A stretch of 64,000 bases of DNA, taken from contig NVUL01000046.1 of NCBI GenBank assembly GCA_002401885.1, forward strand, positions 1 through 64,000, read 5' to 3'. Source of the DNA: SAR86 cluster bacterium (GTDB lineage Bacteria; Pseudomonadota; Gammaproteobacteria; Pseudomonadales; Pseudohongiellaceae). Of this stretch, positions 30,001 to 36,026 are shown piece by piece (the stretch's first letter is position 1; each line of letters opens with the position of its first letter). Made by a program: the position numbers and the translations under genes. Under the pieces are notes generated by a model. That model saw only the letters and a list, made by a program, of their open reading frames with translations. It had not been told where the DNA came from and did no database searches.

Positions 30001-32466
30001 GGCTAAGCCAACAGCCGCGGTGAGATTGATCACACCACTGAAATTCGTGATCGCTGAACCATTCGCCTGCACTTCGAAGGTCACTCGTGTCATTGTACAA
30101 ACATCCCGCGTCAAATCGGCATCGGGTAGAGTTACTATGACTTCGCAATTGCTGTAGGTGAGTGTTGCACTCGTGTTGACAAGCGTAAAGTTAGATAGAG
30201 TTGCAGTGAACGTTACATCGTCTCCCACTGGGACTGCGAGCACACTGTAGTCGACAGTAAATTCGCCATCGTCATCGACATGAAACTGATAGCTGGCTAA
30301 GCCGTCATCGCCACCAGCGCCCGATAGCACATTCGAGCCCGAAGTCTGCACATAGTTACCTGCCGAAGTGGAGGTTTGAATTGTCACTGTACCCTCGTAG
30401 TCGACAGCATCGGCACCGCCAGGGGTTGTAAGCTTGTAGGTTACCGACTCAGCGAGACAAACGAAGGCAGGACTTCCAAAGTTGGCTGCAGTAACCGTCA
30501 GTATGCACTGTGCTACATCGATCGTTGGTGTAGCGCCACCCTGTGGCAGTGCAATTCCTTCATCAGTTAAGCCCGTGGCGCCGAAATCTAATCCGGTTAC
30601 TGCGATATCATTACGAAAATCGAAGGTGACTGCGCCACCCTCGCTGCCATTGAAATCATAGCTGGCGGTACCGTCACCGACGCCACCTCCGCTTAGGGAA
30701 CCCGGATAGGGTTGTTCGGCCAGGTTTTCGAACCAGAAACCTTGTCCCGTCAAGCCAACAGCCGCGGTGATATCAATTACACCACTAAAATTTGAAACAG
30801 CTAAGCCACCCGCTTGAATCTCAAATGTTACTCGAGTCATGGTACAGACATCGCGGGTCAAATCGGCATCGGGTAGGGAAACTATTATTTCGCAGGCGGC
30901 TACCGTAAGTGAAATATTACCCGCGGCCTCGGGAAAGGCAAAACCAGAATCCTCGGTAAGCGCCAGATCTACGGTAGTAGTTGAGGTGCTGCCATGTATG
31001 TAATTCACCACCAACACATGAGGGGTGCCGGGAGTGCTGGGTGTGATCACGAAGGGGTAGGTTGCTATTCCATCGTCGACGGGGGTGTTGGTTAAGGCAA
31101 AACTGCCAGAAGTGAGTGTGTAGTTTCCAAAGGTGGAACCAGATCCGTTGTCGATTGTTAGGGTGCCGGTGTAGTTAGTAGCCGGATTACCCGCAGTATC
31201 TAGCAGAGAGATGGTCACCGCCTCCATCGCACAGGTTTCTACCTGATTTCCTGCTTCATTAGTAACTACAAATTCACAATTAAGAATAGTCAGTGTTGGA
31301 GATGTGTAATCTACATCATCTGGGCTCTCGCCGTAGATGCCGCCGCCAGTCTCAACAACATTGAAATCGATTGTCTGTGTGTGAGTAGGAACGTAAAACT
31401 CCAACGTTACGCTGCCTGCATCGCCGGCGACAAACTCAAAGGTTGCTGCACCATTGCCACCCACACCGCCTAAGAGTATCCCAGGTACACCGGCACCGGG
31501 TTCAACCCAGGTGGCTCCGGTTGCATCGACAGATGCTACAATTGAGAGATCCACTGTGCCTAAGTACCAGTCGAGCACATTACCGTTCGCATCCACTGCT
31601 TCAAGCGTTACCGATTGAACTCCACAAACGGATGAGCTTGCATCTAACATCGAAAAGCGGAATTCCGGAGCTGGGCGGATGCCGACGGTTCGTGTATGGG
31701 TTTGCTCCCCTCCTTCTCCGTTCCCGGTCAACGCCCAGTTAGCTTGTGCTACGAGCGTTGCTGCTGCTACTTGTTCGAGAAATCCGGAGGCGCCGCCAAC
31801 ACCACCATTTCCATTGCCGGCGTTGTCCGAATTAATTAGCGTAAAACCCGGCGTAGGTGTGCCAGCATTATCATTATAGGGGAATCTATCCGTGCTAAGA
31901 GTGCGAAGAACTAGTGTATTGTCGACTGTAGTAGTCAAGGCCGGTGCCTGTGGTGTCAAGCTGTTACCGTTAACTTGCCTCGTGCCGGGGTCAAAGGTCG
32001 CCGAGGCCCCTCGAAAGTGCAGTATGTATCCAAATGATCGCTCATTTCCTGTCCAACTGAACGTTGTATTTGCTGTCGGATCTCCGGCGGCAACTAAATG
32101 GAAAAACATCTGCGAATCAATAGTACCTGTATCAGAATTATCACCCAGTGCTGACCAATAGGGCCCTCCATCCTCCGAGAAGGTACCATTATTATTTGCG
32201 TCGTCTGTTTGTATTACTGCGATCAAGACGTCGTTAACGACAACTGTCGGAAGTGTTAGAGTTATAGATGCGCTATTGCTCGGAATGAATTCGGTACAGG
32301 AGACTAGTTCGATTGGTCCAGCAGTCGGCATGCCTCCAGCTGGGCAATTCTGCGCATTCGCCGAGGGTACAAAAATAAGTCCACTGAGAATAATCACAGC
32401 GAGGAGCGCGAAGAGCCTTTTGCTAAAAGCCGGACGACTGCCAATTTTATTGTTCATACAAATCAT
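21022..32466 (-). CDS. Giant modular surface protein: Ig-like repeats, DUF11-like domains, MshQ/DUF6701-like C-terminus
   Basis: 3814 residues, the largest gene here. The start is 32466 or the in-frame ATG at 32457; neither has a good ribosome binding site. The signal peptide ends near ANA-QN. Residues about 270-1390 and parts of 2600-3000 contain some ten modules of about 120 residues, each opening with Cys and ending in G-A-x-Y-x-F followed by a D-G-x-V strand (Ig-like/filamin-type). Two adjacent modules (525-773) are duplicated as 774-1023. Residues about 1960 and 2155 begin DUF11-like domains (VYNIEVKNNGNG, YTITVTNNGPDD). From about 2915 the sequence resembles MshQ: RVGRIYPNNFEL-type motif, FTYMGEDFTI, LEAKNFQTTTLQNYFGGFAKL. 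A role as a pilus-associated or surface adhesin is likely; the msh operon is not in the window. Confidence 0.85.
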   Translation of the reverse strand: MICMNNKIGSRPAFSKRLFALLAVIILSGLIFVPSANAQNCPAGGMPTAGPIELVSCTEFIPSNSASITLTLPTVVVNDVLIAVIQTDDANNNGTFSEDGGPYWSALGDNSDTGTIDSQMFFHLVAAGDPTANTTFSWTGNERSFGYILHFRGASATFDPGTRQVNGNSLTPQAPALTTTVDNTLVLRTLSTDRFPYNDNAGTPTPGFTLINSDNAGNGNGGVGGASGFLEQVAAATLVAQANWALTGNGEGGEQTHTRTVGIRPAPEFRFSMLDASSSVCGVQSVTLEAVDANGNVLDWYLGTVDLSIVASVDATGATWVEPGAGVPGILLGGVGGNGAATFEFVAGDAGSVTLEFYVPTHTQTIDFNVVETGGGIYGESPDDVDYTSPTLTILNCEFVVTNEAGNQVETCAMEAVTISLLDTAGNPATNYTGTLTIDNGSGSTFGNYTLTSGSFALTNTPVDDGIATYPFVITPSTPGTPHVLVVNYIHGSTSTTTVDLALTEDSGFAFPEAAGNISLTVAACEIIVSLPDADLTRDVCTMTRVTFEIQAGGLAVSNFSGVIDITAAVGLTGQGFWFENLAEQPYPGSLSGGGVGDGTASYDFNGSEGGAVTFDFRNDIAVTGLDFGATGLTDEGIALPQGGATPTIDVAQCILTVTAANFGSPAFVCLAESVTYKLTTPGGADAVDYEGTVTIQTSTSAGNYVQTSGSNVLSGAGGDDGLASYQFHVDDDGEFTVDYSVLAVPVGDDVTFTATLSNFTLVNTSATLTYSNCEVIVTLPDADLTRDVCTMTRVTFEVQANGSAITNFSGVINLTAAVGLAGQGLWFENLAEQPYPGSLTGGGVGDGTASYDFNGTENGAVTFDFRNSIAVTGLDFGATGLTDEGVALPQGGATPTIDVAQCILTVTAANFGAPADVCRAGESVTYKLTTPGGTDAVDYNGTVILQTSTLAGNYVQTSGSNVLSGPGGNDGFASYKFHVDDDGEFTVDYSVLAVPAGDDVTFTATISNFTLVNTSATLTYRACVFNISFPSDTAPFETDVCSIKQVRIDLVDFDGDPVTDYTGTINLSTSTGFGSWSEDASAIGTVIDSFGEDGAASYTFIDTNPGTDVDDDDGVVILNFTHTAAAAAAMNINVSDTITTDPGNPGSTDDPNLVIDVCTFQISFDGGGGSLHSDASLTACEIQAVTIEVFDSAGAIALNYAGQMNLSTDTNNGNWTVNTGTNGLTNVVIDGGEASYLFDTADNGVVVLDFTNQNSETVNIDIVDEVIALALDGVMVEEGAADPSLEIGSCIPAVAQRVCAAGNAPSFTISLPITAQDTDPNLQGRMVAVGTSMEGPGNGSLLTVSDVQFNGQSFNVVGQAERLIETRIDESPNSSYTTLWAMNEQLLPALANNYNVEIFHNNDEALAACAFFLTDVEQTFPAEDVGTPNDGQINASGSADNAITIASTILTTTQNNALILSIVGIGNPADTSDVSPSPPMVNFSPQPTDTPGAGFGGASGNASNAAAITIDQTMSIDPTFRHTHVIAAFNPLISGPAVAVGFEPVVLFRTYSGNLSYRAIGASYQDAPNTSGVCSLVSPLEATADLQLPDAADGVLAANGAPFSAAGEFDSDVRAAWLYWFASGSFDLPNMDGFGAYPNTKTPANFDNVTFSTPNGLGGFNVTNITADDIFAIENAGSDGNADFYVAYKDVTGLMVGTSNEGTGSDEDPNGDYTITNIEIDDNEPWIDRGSCAGGFALVVVYENPYEQLRVINLFHGFQPFQHSAFTLVPRNFRIAGRDTVSNTPNGQVTHITVEGDAAISGTNESLTIQNTPGDFDPGTFNGLTTDFNPADEEFNGTITRPVYALTDVFTGGTGEPTEYKYIFDDSSGVNGNPSNGVEIDFPNPAVFPFTPPGAALTEYGLSYGVDIDTHFIDGDEIGDILYEFADPTDLAEEITTRYAADQDLVLLVAEIISVSNAPIADIEVIITEADASYKVGSNGVYNIEVKNNGNGAVTFGEATGIIELVGELPSGMTFADGGGEITGTGWVCSDSGNSATAFTCTYDITANLGIGGLGDASLPTVSATVTIASPPAFFPSLNNDAKLIVRVQHSDGTCLGASTGILPTPTSNCEPPEFDNVNDLQGGTLDINDIDDKTGGNNNVDSITTNVQGIETDLSVVKEVTTILEEGSSDTILYTITVTNNGPDDIVAGLTQPAMTIIDNEPSDLNFDSASGDFWTCNVNVGVPDQLVCTFDNSVGLMTPLLNGESSVITLVGDVLGTSPTPVTNTAQVSSGTYNFDIVPGNNTSGTTDNIEPVPAAVTDKFLLSVSAAAALNTTSLGSGGGLLSDFSDDDIVLYDPALDAASLFIDSATTPSYNVSDPNAIHLLPNGQVLLSSNEDGNTIGTNGQAFDKDDIVLYDKLLNTATLLFDGALITDDGGDAIDLNIDAVYMLDEGLALADRKIIFSTAGPASDGGIVLWSDSDLVQYDPVAGTFSIYLDAEDNNVFDAVDAQVDALYLRVDPADSTLALDTIVVSSEVQGAVLGDNNVVVGRDDVAEITIDAGSRPTPTATTATNLFNGGIPIGVFDTAEGDLKLNALHLIEPAHLGHFDISQITPGNACAPATIRIRKHKVLGVNTHVTDTIYEGSILITTDSMPENGIWSVDTGTPANLDNSYGGGTDNGQALYTFALADNGEVTLTLDVSEVTPVIDSVSVSVTNGFVVDEDNDSPFVFNLVSTDVDYQDNFAVAALNNNDGSAGWSFDWAEVDALNGMATGPGSGLGMGTGNIQMTGGKLTFTSNLTTDGGAIDPSMTRAAGLGLFTYAEPVLIKFDYGFQSASNSGDVIELQISNDDVDYVTVQTYDMLDGTSGSDFNETIDISAFISNVAADDIPDDPNLIIIDGTDANLYVRWVLVSGYVLGTFTVDNFEITTSTNACATGGMNHYHIDIPSTGLACVASGVTITAHSFEHNPVDVDPATVLNLSTFNNSGTWARIISGGGTLTDIGALVSDTDGMGTYIFPGGESSVQLAFNYTDPAGDGATVNIDLTDGTFTEIKQTALPFDDSHDPNSDFAEAGLLFYDQDTGALSTTLPFQIAGKPALTAPASGNVTLQIVRSVPIPGENAAAACESIVDDGDVVTVTFAGLCIDPMGCDVSAMSIFDSGLVERSVPVFNGNTLNPEQQVTATDLTLEFSDLGLVIDGEANIGAPINFIYPDAGQISLHAEYDLPFEDVIATASGDTINGASSTFVVRPFAFDIDFSDDRGNSVDLSLAADADGSAFARAGVGFNATVSAVIWEQGDDVELVDGSPGNDGIADFEADLSDNLVATNFGDEAVDNNTVIVSVLTTDPTNGGAANPGVPAGVVGTMVIVDGSSDVFQSFSNGVSGPQFIAIDEVGIFDLAAELVDDDIGRNLINYFETVPYTAVEGVVGGARNVGRIYPNNFELISSSFGPRSNQEMVCAMASPFTYMGEDFTINITLEAKNFQTTTLQNYFGGFAKLNSFVELDIRGIIDVDVGADIDLVADMRFERSTFPDEFGSLTVSTMDDWSAGQILLSGDLRITRQASGVEDAPLENVKISINPTDNNINDGDTDDLVASNDVLLDVFDVELDDGAPDVDPLVGPWQFAEIAEHEFRYGRLIVENAFGSESEDLNIGIRIEYYDGNDFVVNAADSCTAIVQTNGAEELAYVPGTYEDAGADYLPPLAPFADGVTEIEGAPGIDVTVTVFEGQSDPEADSDADLTNDSDRPFFTSAPDPESVGRVLVELDLDPNDDDSPSSLYFLEYDWRGGAVEPGDLYDEAADGVYTDNPRGIIEFGSYRGHDRVINWQEIYIGPTSP
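29398..30147 (-). repeat. Second copy of a 250-codon tandem duplication inside the giant gene
   Basis: It encodes residues about 774-1023 and starts CEVIVTLPDADLTRDVC. Many DNA stretches are identical to the adjacent copy, for example around the CACACTGTAGTCGAC block at 29491 and 30241. The offset is 750 nt at that block and 747 nt further along, explained by one extra codon (VCRAGES versus VCLAES). Confidence 0.9.
30148..30894 (-). repeat. First copy of the tandem duplication inside the giant gene
   Basis: It encodes residues about 525-773 and starts CEIIVSLPDADLTRDVC. Two Ig-like modules are duplicated as a unit and in frame. The DNA similarity points to a fairly recent duplication or ongoing gene conversion. 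Confidence 0.9.
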
Positions 32467-32969
32467 AGATTACTGGATATTCCGACTGCTGGGAGCTGCA
32501 ATTCCTGAAACGCTGTGAAAATCGACTTTTTAGTTAATAAAACCTAATATTTTTAGTAACTTAGAACAATATCGACCTAGCGGTGTAATTATTAACCTCA
32601 GACGCTAAAAGGCGTCTAAAACTTTCTAAAAATGTCTGGTGACTTTAACCACAAAAGCATTTCTTACCCTGAAGAACATACGTGCAAACCACTGACTTTT
32701 CGACAAAAATTAGGGGTCGAATGGGGGCAGATGTGGCTTGTGTCACGGATTTTAAAGTCTGACTTCGAAGCCGCATTCCTAGCTCGTAGGGAATGGTCCT
32801 GCCCTCATAGCTATAGAGTGAATTCAGCCTAGTTTTTGTGCAGCTACAGGAAGCTTGCAACTCAAGCCCGAAAAAGCCTTTGCCGCTGTTTTTATTACAA
32901 TTTTTCATTCTATAATAGTTACTCGAGAATAGTTCGACCAAATGCCTCTTACTCAGTATTTGAAACTCC
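32467..32969. other. Intergenic region upstream of the giant surface protein
   Basis: 503 nt between divergent genes. AGACGC/GCGTCT (32600-32605, 32612-32617) forms a short hairpin about 140 nt upstream of the giant gene. The track ORFs here (32632-32832, 32645-33142) show no family features and no signal, and I reject them. Promoters for both neighbours must lie here but could not be pinned down. Confidence 0.4.
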
Positions 32970-33485
32970 ATGATCAAGAGAAAAACCTTAGTCACAGCAG
33001 CACTGACCTTAGCCTTGCTGATTGCCATCGCCGTGCTCGGCCTGGGTGTGTTTAGCCGGACAACCCTGGACAGTAGTAGTCGAGAATTTGCTGTTTTTGT
33101 TACCCCGCTTATTCTGAGTGCAAACCCTGATGCAGCAGGCATTACTGAAGATGAGAATGCTGCGGCTATTGAGAGAATCGAGGGGACCCTTGCCTGGGAG
33201 ACTTATGCTCACCCGAGCCTACTGCGGCAGCAGTCCGCTGCAGACCGCTCAAAATATCTGCTCATGGTGACTAGAAACCTTGGCGCGCTGGAAGTCCTCG
33301 AAAGCATCAGCGGTGGTAGCGATGCGTCTTTCTCACCTCTTAATGATGGGCCTGCAAGAGCCAACTATAATCTACAGGTAAAATTCAGGCGCGCCGCGGC
33401 AGAGGTTCAGATCTCTATGCTCTACGAACAAGATCAGTGGCAGATTACCGCGTTTCAGGTGATTTCGGATGAGACTTCCGACTAG
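32970..33485 (+). CDS. Membrane-anchored small protein of unknown function
   Basis: 171 residues. The N-terminus MIKRKTLVTAALTLALLIAIAVLGLGVF is a single helix, anchor or signal. The soluble part has a helical half (DENAAAIERIEG, SKYLLMVTRNLGALEVLE) followed by two or three strands ending in DQWQITAFQVISDE, a layout reminiscent of NTF2-like/DUF4019-type folds in which the C-terminal strand carries a W-x-I-x-x-F pattern. That resemblance is weak and no function is given. Its stop codon shares the palindrome CTAG with the stop of the convergent 33482-34129 gene. Confidence 0.6.
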   Translation: MIKRKTLVTAALTLALLIAIAVLGLGVFSRTTLDSSSREFAVFVTPLILSANPDAAGITEDENAAAIERIEGTLAWETYAHPSLLRQQSAADRSKYLLMVTRNLGALEVLESISGGSDASFSPLNDGPARANYNLQVKFRRAAAEVQISMLYEQDQWQITAFQVISDETSD

Positions 33486-34129
33486 ATCACTTGCGTGTCT
33501 ATTTCTACCGACCCATCTTCAGCCATCTCCCGCAGGTTAAGCTGTAGAAACAACAGGGCGCCAAACATTTCCAAGCCTTCCTCTAACGCCACAGCAAGGG
33601 TGTAGCCCCAACTATCGCTGTCCATGTCTTCGCTTAGCAATTCGGTAACGATAGCGCCCGAGACGAACAAGGCGCCGGAAAGGATAAATAGCAGCGCTAA
33701 TTTCCCCCTCAACGATAATAGAAATGGCACATACGCGGCTGCCAGAAACAGCACTAGAATAGCGCCGGGTATCGCCCAGTTTATCTCGATAGAGGAATTG
33801 AAGGATTCGTGCAGTCCGGCCACTTCATCGATCGCTAGCAGCAGAAAACCAAAAGCAATAAATTGCCAGTGCGCCTTTTTTTGCAAACCGGTTTTTTTCG
33901 ACGCGATAAACACGAAGAAGGCAATATTAAGCAGGATGAAACTCGCGTACCAGGTAGGCAGGTTATTCTCTTCATCAAGATCAAACAGCTGCAATAACAG
34001 CCACGGCAATTCCTCGACCTGATAGTTGTAAAAATACAGCCCGAGATGAATCGCAACAAACACGACAGCCAATGCAAACAAGCTTGCTGTGTAGTCACGC
34101 ACGGAAATAGTAAGTTGATGTCGCGGCAT
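33482..34129 (-). CDS. Polytopic membrane protein of unknown function
   Basis: 215 residues with about six predicted transmembrane helices (for example ASLFALAVVFVAIHLGLYFY, WYASFILLNIAFFVFI, IPGAILVLFLAAAYVPFLL, LALLFILSGALFVSGAIV). Charged residues are concentrated in short loops: FDLDEENN, and GLHESFNSSIEIN with the preceding AIDEVA. The C-terminal tail is acidic. I recognise no transporter or enzyme motif. The 3' end overlaps the convergent 171-residue gene by four bases. Confidence 0.65.
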   Translation of the reverse strand: MPRHQLTISVRDYTASLFALAVVFVAIHLGLYFYNYQVEELPWLLLQLFDLDEENNLPTWYASFILLNIAFFVFIASKKTGLQKKAHWQFIAFGFLLLAIDEVAGLHESFNSSIEINWAIPGAILVLFLAAAYVPFLLSLRGKLALLFILSGALFVSGAIVTELLSEDMDSDSWGYTLAVALEEGLEMFGALLFLQLNLREMAEDGSVEIDTQVI

Positions 34130-34202
34130 GGATCTATTGAGAATCGTTAGGATTAGTGAGTTTTCATTCTATTCAGCAATTGGGTATATGTATAGCAGAG
34201 AC

Positions 34203-34230
34203 AAAAAACGCAGCCTAGGCTGCGTTTTTT
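34203..34230. terminator. Perfect palindromic terminator
   Basis: AAAAAACGCAGCC and GGCTGCGTTTTTT are perfect complements around TA, giving a symmetric hairpin with a U-run on either strand. It lies 32 nt beyond the stop of the 34262 gene and upstream of the 34129 start. Confidence 0.9.
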
Positions 34231-34261
34231 GTTTGTTACATTACTCGCGAGTAATAATGTA

Positions 34262-34813
34262 TTAATCCGATGGGCCACCACCTGGTGGTGGAGGTGGTGT
34301 TATGACGGTTGAACAGCTTAGTCCTAATCCCAGGTTGTAGGGACCAGAGCTCTGAGTACCAAGAAAATCACCAAGATTGCCGACAACAAAACAGGCAGTA
34401 TCAGGGAATCCCACAGGACTGAACCCTGTATTCCAAATTGTCGTTACTTCATCCGCACCACAGGCAATGCCTGTGATCTCACTGAAGGCGAAGCCGCTTT
34501 CTTCATCGTAGGGGCCCGCCGAGAACTCCCAATCGGAAAAACAAGATTGGTCCTTGTCGCTTTTACCACTTTTTCCGGATTTTCCGGACTTATCGCTTTT
34601 CCCGGATTTATCGCTTTTCCCGGATTTATCGCTATTCTTGCCTTTCTTGCCCCTCTTGCCTTTGCGACTCTTATCGCTCTTATCGCTCTTTTCGCTGTAT
34701 TTCGCGCTCTTGTCACTCTTATCGCTCTTGTCACTCCTACCCGCCATAGCAGTGCTGACAGAGAACGCGAGGCTCAGGGCTATCACCAACGTGATAAATC
34801 TCTTAATAATCAT
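34262..34813 (-). CDS. Secreted Ser/Asp/Lys low-complexity protein with conserved-looking C-terminal domain
   Basis: 183 residues; AGGA precedes the ATG. The signal peptide ends AMA-GR. Residues 26-88 consist almost entirely of S, D, K and G in SDKS / SGK repeats with a very basic KGKRGKKGKN patch, giving a strongly cationic, probably disordered segment. Residues 90-170 form a compact domain with four Cys (QSCFSDW, GIACG, DTACF, LSCST), followed by a PPPPPGGG tail. The track ORFs on both strands here (34444-34734, 34547-34921, 34554-34859) are frame shadows of the repeat. It could act in surface binding, polyanion binding or biomineral contact; I do not assign a function. Confidence 0.65.
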   Translation of the reverse strand: MIIKRFITLVIALSLAFSVSTAMAGRSDKSDKSDKSAKYSEKSDKSDKSRKGKRGKKGKNSDKSGKSDKSGKSDKSGKSGKSGKSDKDQSCFSDWEFSAGPYDEESGFAFSEITGIACGADEVTTIWNTGFSPVGFPDTACFVVGNLGDFLGTQSSGPYNLGLGLSCSTVITPPPPPGGGPSD

Positions 34814-35036
34814 GGGGTGTCCTATTTTTATGTTGATTCGAAAGCAACTCGATATGTAGGTAATTTCTCACACTTTCTGCTTCCTGTCTGCCACAACACG
34901 GGACAAATAGGGAATAAGTAGTCAATATCTGACGCAGGTCACACTCTCTGGGCAGAAACGGGAAGATATTCCCCTCATCCGAAGCTGGGCCAATGGCGTA
35001 TAATTACAGGTGATCATCCTAGTCCAAGATATTCCC

Positions 35037-36026
35037 ATGAAATCCATAGCTATCATCGGTGCAGGACTTGCCGGGCTCACCCTCGCTAAGCAAATGCAGG
35101 ACATTGCCGAGATAAGCGTATTTGAAAAATCGCGAGGATTCGGAGGGCGAATGGCCACGCTACAGGCTGGGCCCTATCAGTTCGATCACGGTGCTCAGTT
35201 CTTCACGGCTCGCTCGACGCAGTTTCAGAGCCTTATAAAAGACCACATCGCAGAGAAGCAGATACAAGCCTGGCGGCCGCGAGTCCTCACGCTAGAAATC
35301 CAGAAGAAACCGTTTATAAGAGAATGGTTCGAGCCCCACTACATTGCCGTGCCCGGCATGAACAGCCTATGTAAGGCACTCGCGCTTGGGCTCGATGTAA
35401 ATTTGGAGACTCAGGTAGCTGACATAGAAGCGGTCGACCAAGGCTGGCTGCTTAGAGATTCCGCTGGGGAACGACTCGGCTTTTTCGACTGGGTGATTTC
35501 TACATTGCCTGCTCCTCAGGCAAATGAACTGCTGCCAGACTGCTTCGCCTACAAATCAGAGTTGAGCACGGTCGATTTCTCGCCCTGCTTCAGTTTGATG
35601 CTGGGCTTCCAGTCCACGCATAAGTTAAATTTTGATGCAGCCCTAGTTAGGAATTCACCCCTAAGTTGGATCGCCTCGAACTCCAGCAAACCGGGCCGCC
35701 CACCCTCCTTCTCATTAATGGTCCATAGCGACAATGCGTGGGCACGGACGCAATTCCCAAGCAACATCGATGAAGTGCTCCACGGGATGTTGGAAGCATT
35801 GGGCAAAGTAATGAGCGATTCACTGCCGCCGCCCGACCATATAGCGATTCATCGCTGGAAATATGCCAAGGCGGAAACAAGTTGTGAAGAGGCCTTTCTA
35901 CTCGACGAATCAAACAGGCTTGCTGCGTGTGGCGACTGGTGTGGAGGCAATCGAGTCGAGGATGCCTATCTCAGTGGGTTAAAACTCGGGGAACAATTAC
36001 AAACGCTCTGGCGCCGTAGGACTTAA
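35037..36026 (+). CDS. FAD/NAD(P)-dependent amine-oxidase-like oxidoreductase (renalase-like)
   Basis: 329 residues from ATG 35037, preferred to the GTG at 35010 since MKSIAIIGAGLAGLTLA places the dinucleotide-binding strand at the N-terminus. GxGxxG is at residues 8-13, followed by Glu in SVFEKSRGFGGRMAT, the FAD-ribose and second FAD motif of the amine-oxidase superfamily. HGAQFFTAR follows and a C-terminal GDWCGGNRVEDAYLSGLKLGE closes the FAD site. This arrangement is typical of renalase-like bacterial proteins that oxidise NAD(P)H isomers or related small molecules in the cytoplasm. The substrate is not proven. The stop overlaps the convergent HD-GYP gene in TTAA. Confidence 0.82.
   Translation: MKSIAIIGAGLAGLTLAKQMQDIAEISVFEKSRGFGGRMATLQAGPYQFDHGAQFFTARSTQFQSLIKDHIAEKQIQAWRPRVLTLEIQKKPFIREWFEPHYIAVPGMNSLCKALALGLDVNLETQVADIEAVDQGWLLRDSAGERLGFFDWVISTLPAPQANELLPDCFAYKSELSTVDFSPCFSLMLGFQSTHKLNFDAALVRNSPLSWIASNSSKPGRPPSFSLMVHSDNAWARTQFPSNIDEVLHGMLEALGKVMSDSLPPPDHIAIHRWKYAKAETSCEEAFLLDESNRLAACGDWCGGNRVEDAYLSGLKLGEQLQTLWRRRT

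Noticed and set aside
32632-33142. ORFs 32632-32832 and 32645-33142 near the giant gene
   Set aside because: They overlap each other on opposite strands, and the second runs antisense into a better-supported gene (32970). Neither has a motif.
34560-34680. Short repeated units that resemble a CRISPR array or microsatellite
   Set aside because: The repeats are short (about 9-21 nt), contiguous, in frame and code for SDKS/SGK. There are no uniform spacers and no cas genes.
34547-34921. ORFs 34547-34921 and 34554-34859 (+ strand), Phe/Leu/Ala-rich repeat proteins
   Set aside because: They are antisense shadows of the SDK-repeat gene: the repeated codons produce periodic residues in every frame. 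There is no independent ribosome binding site or signal support.
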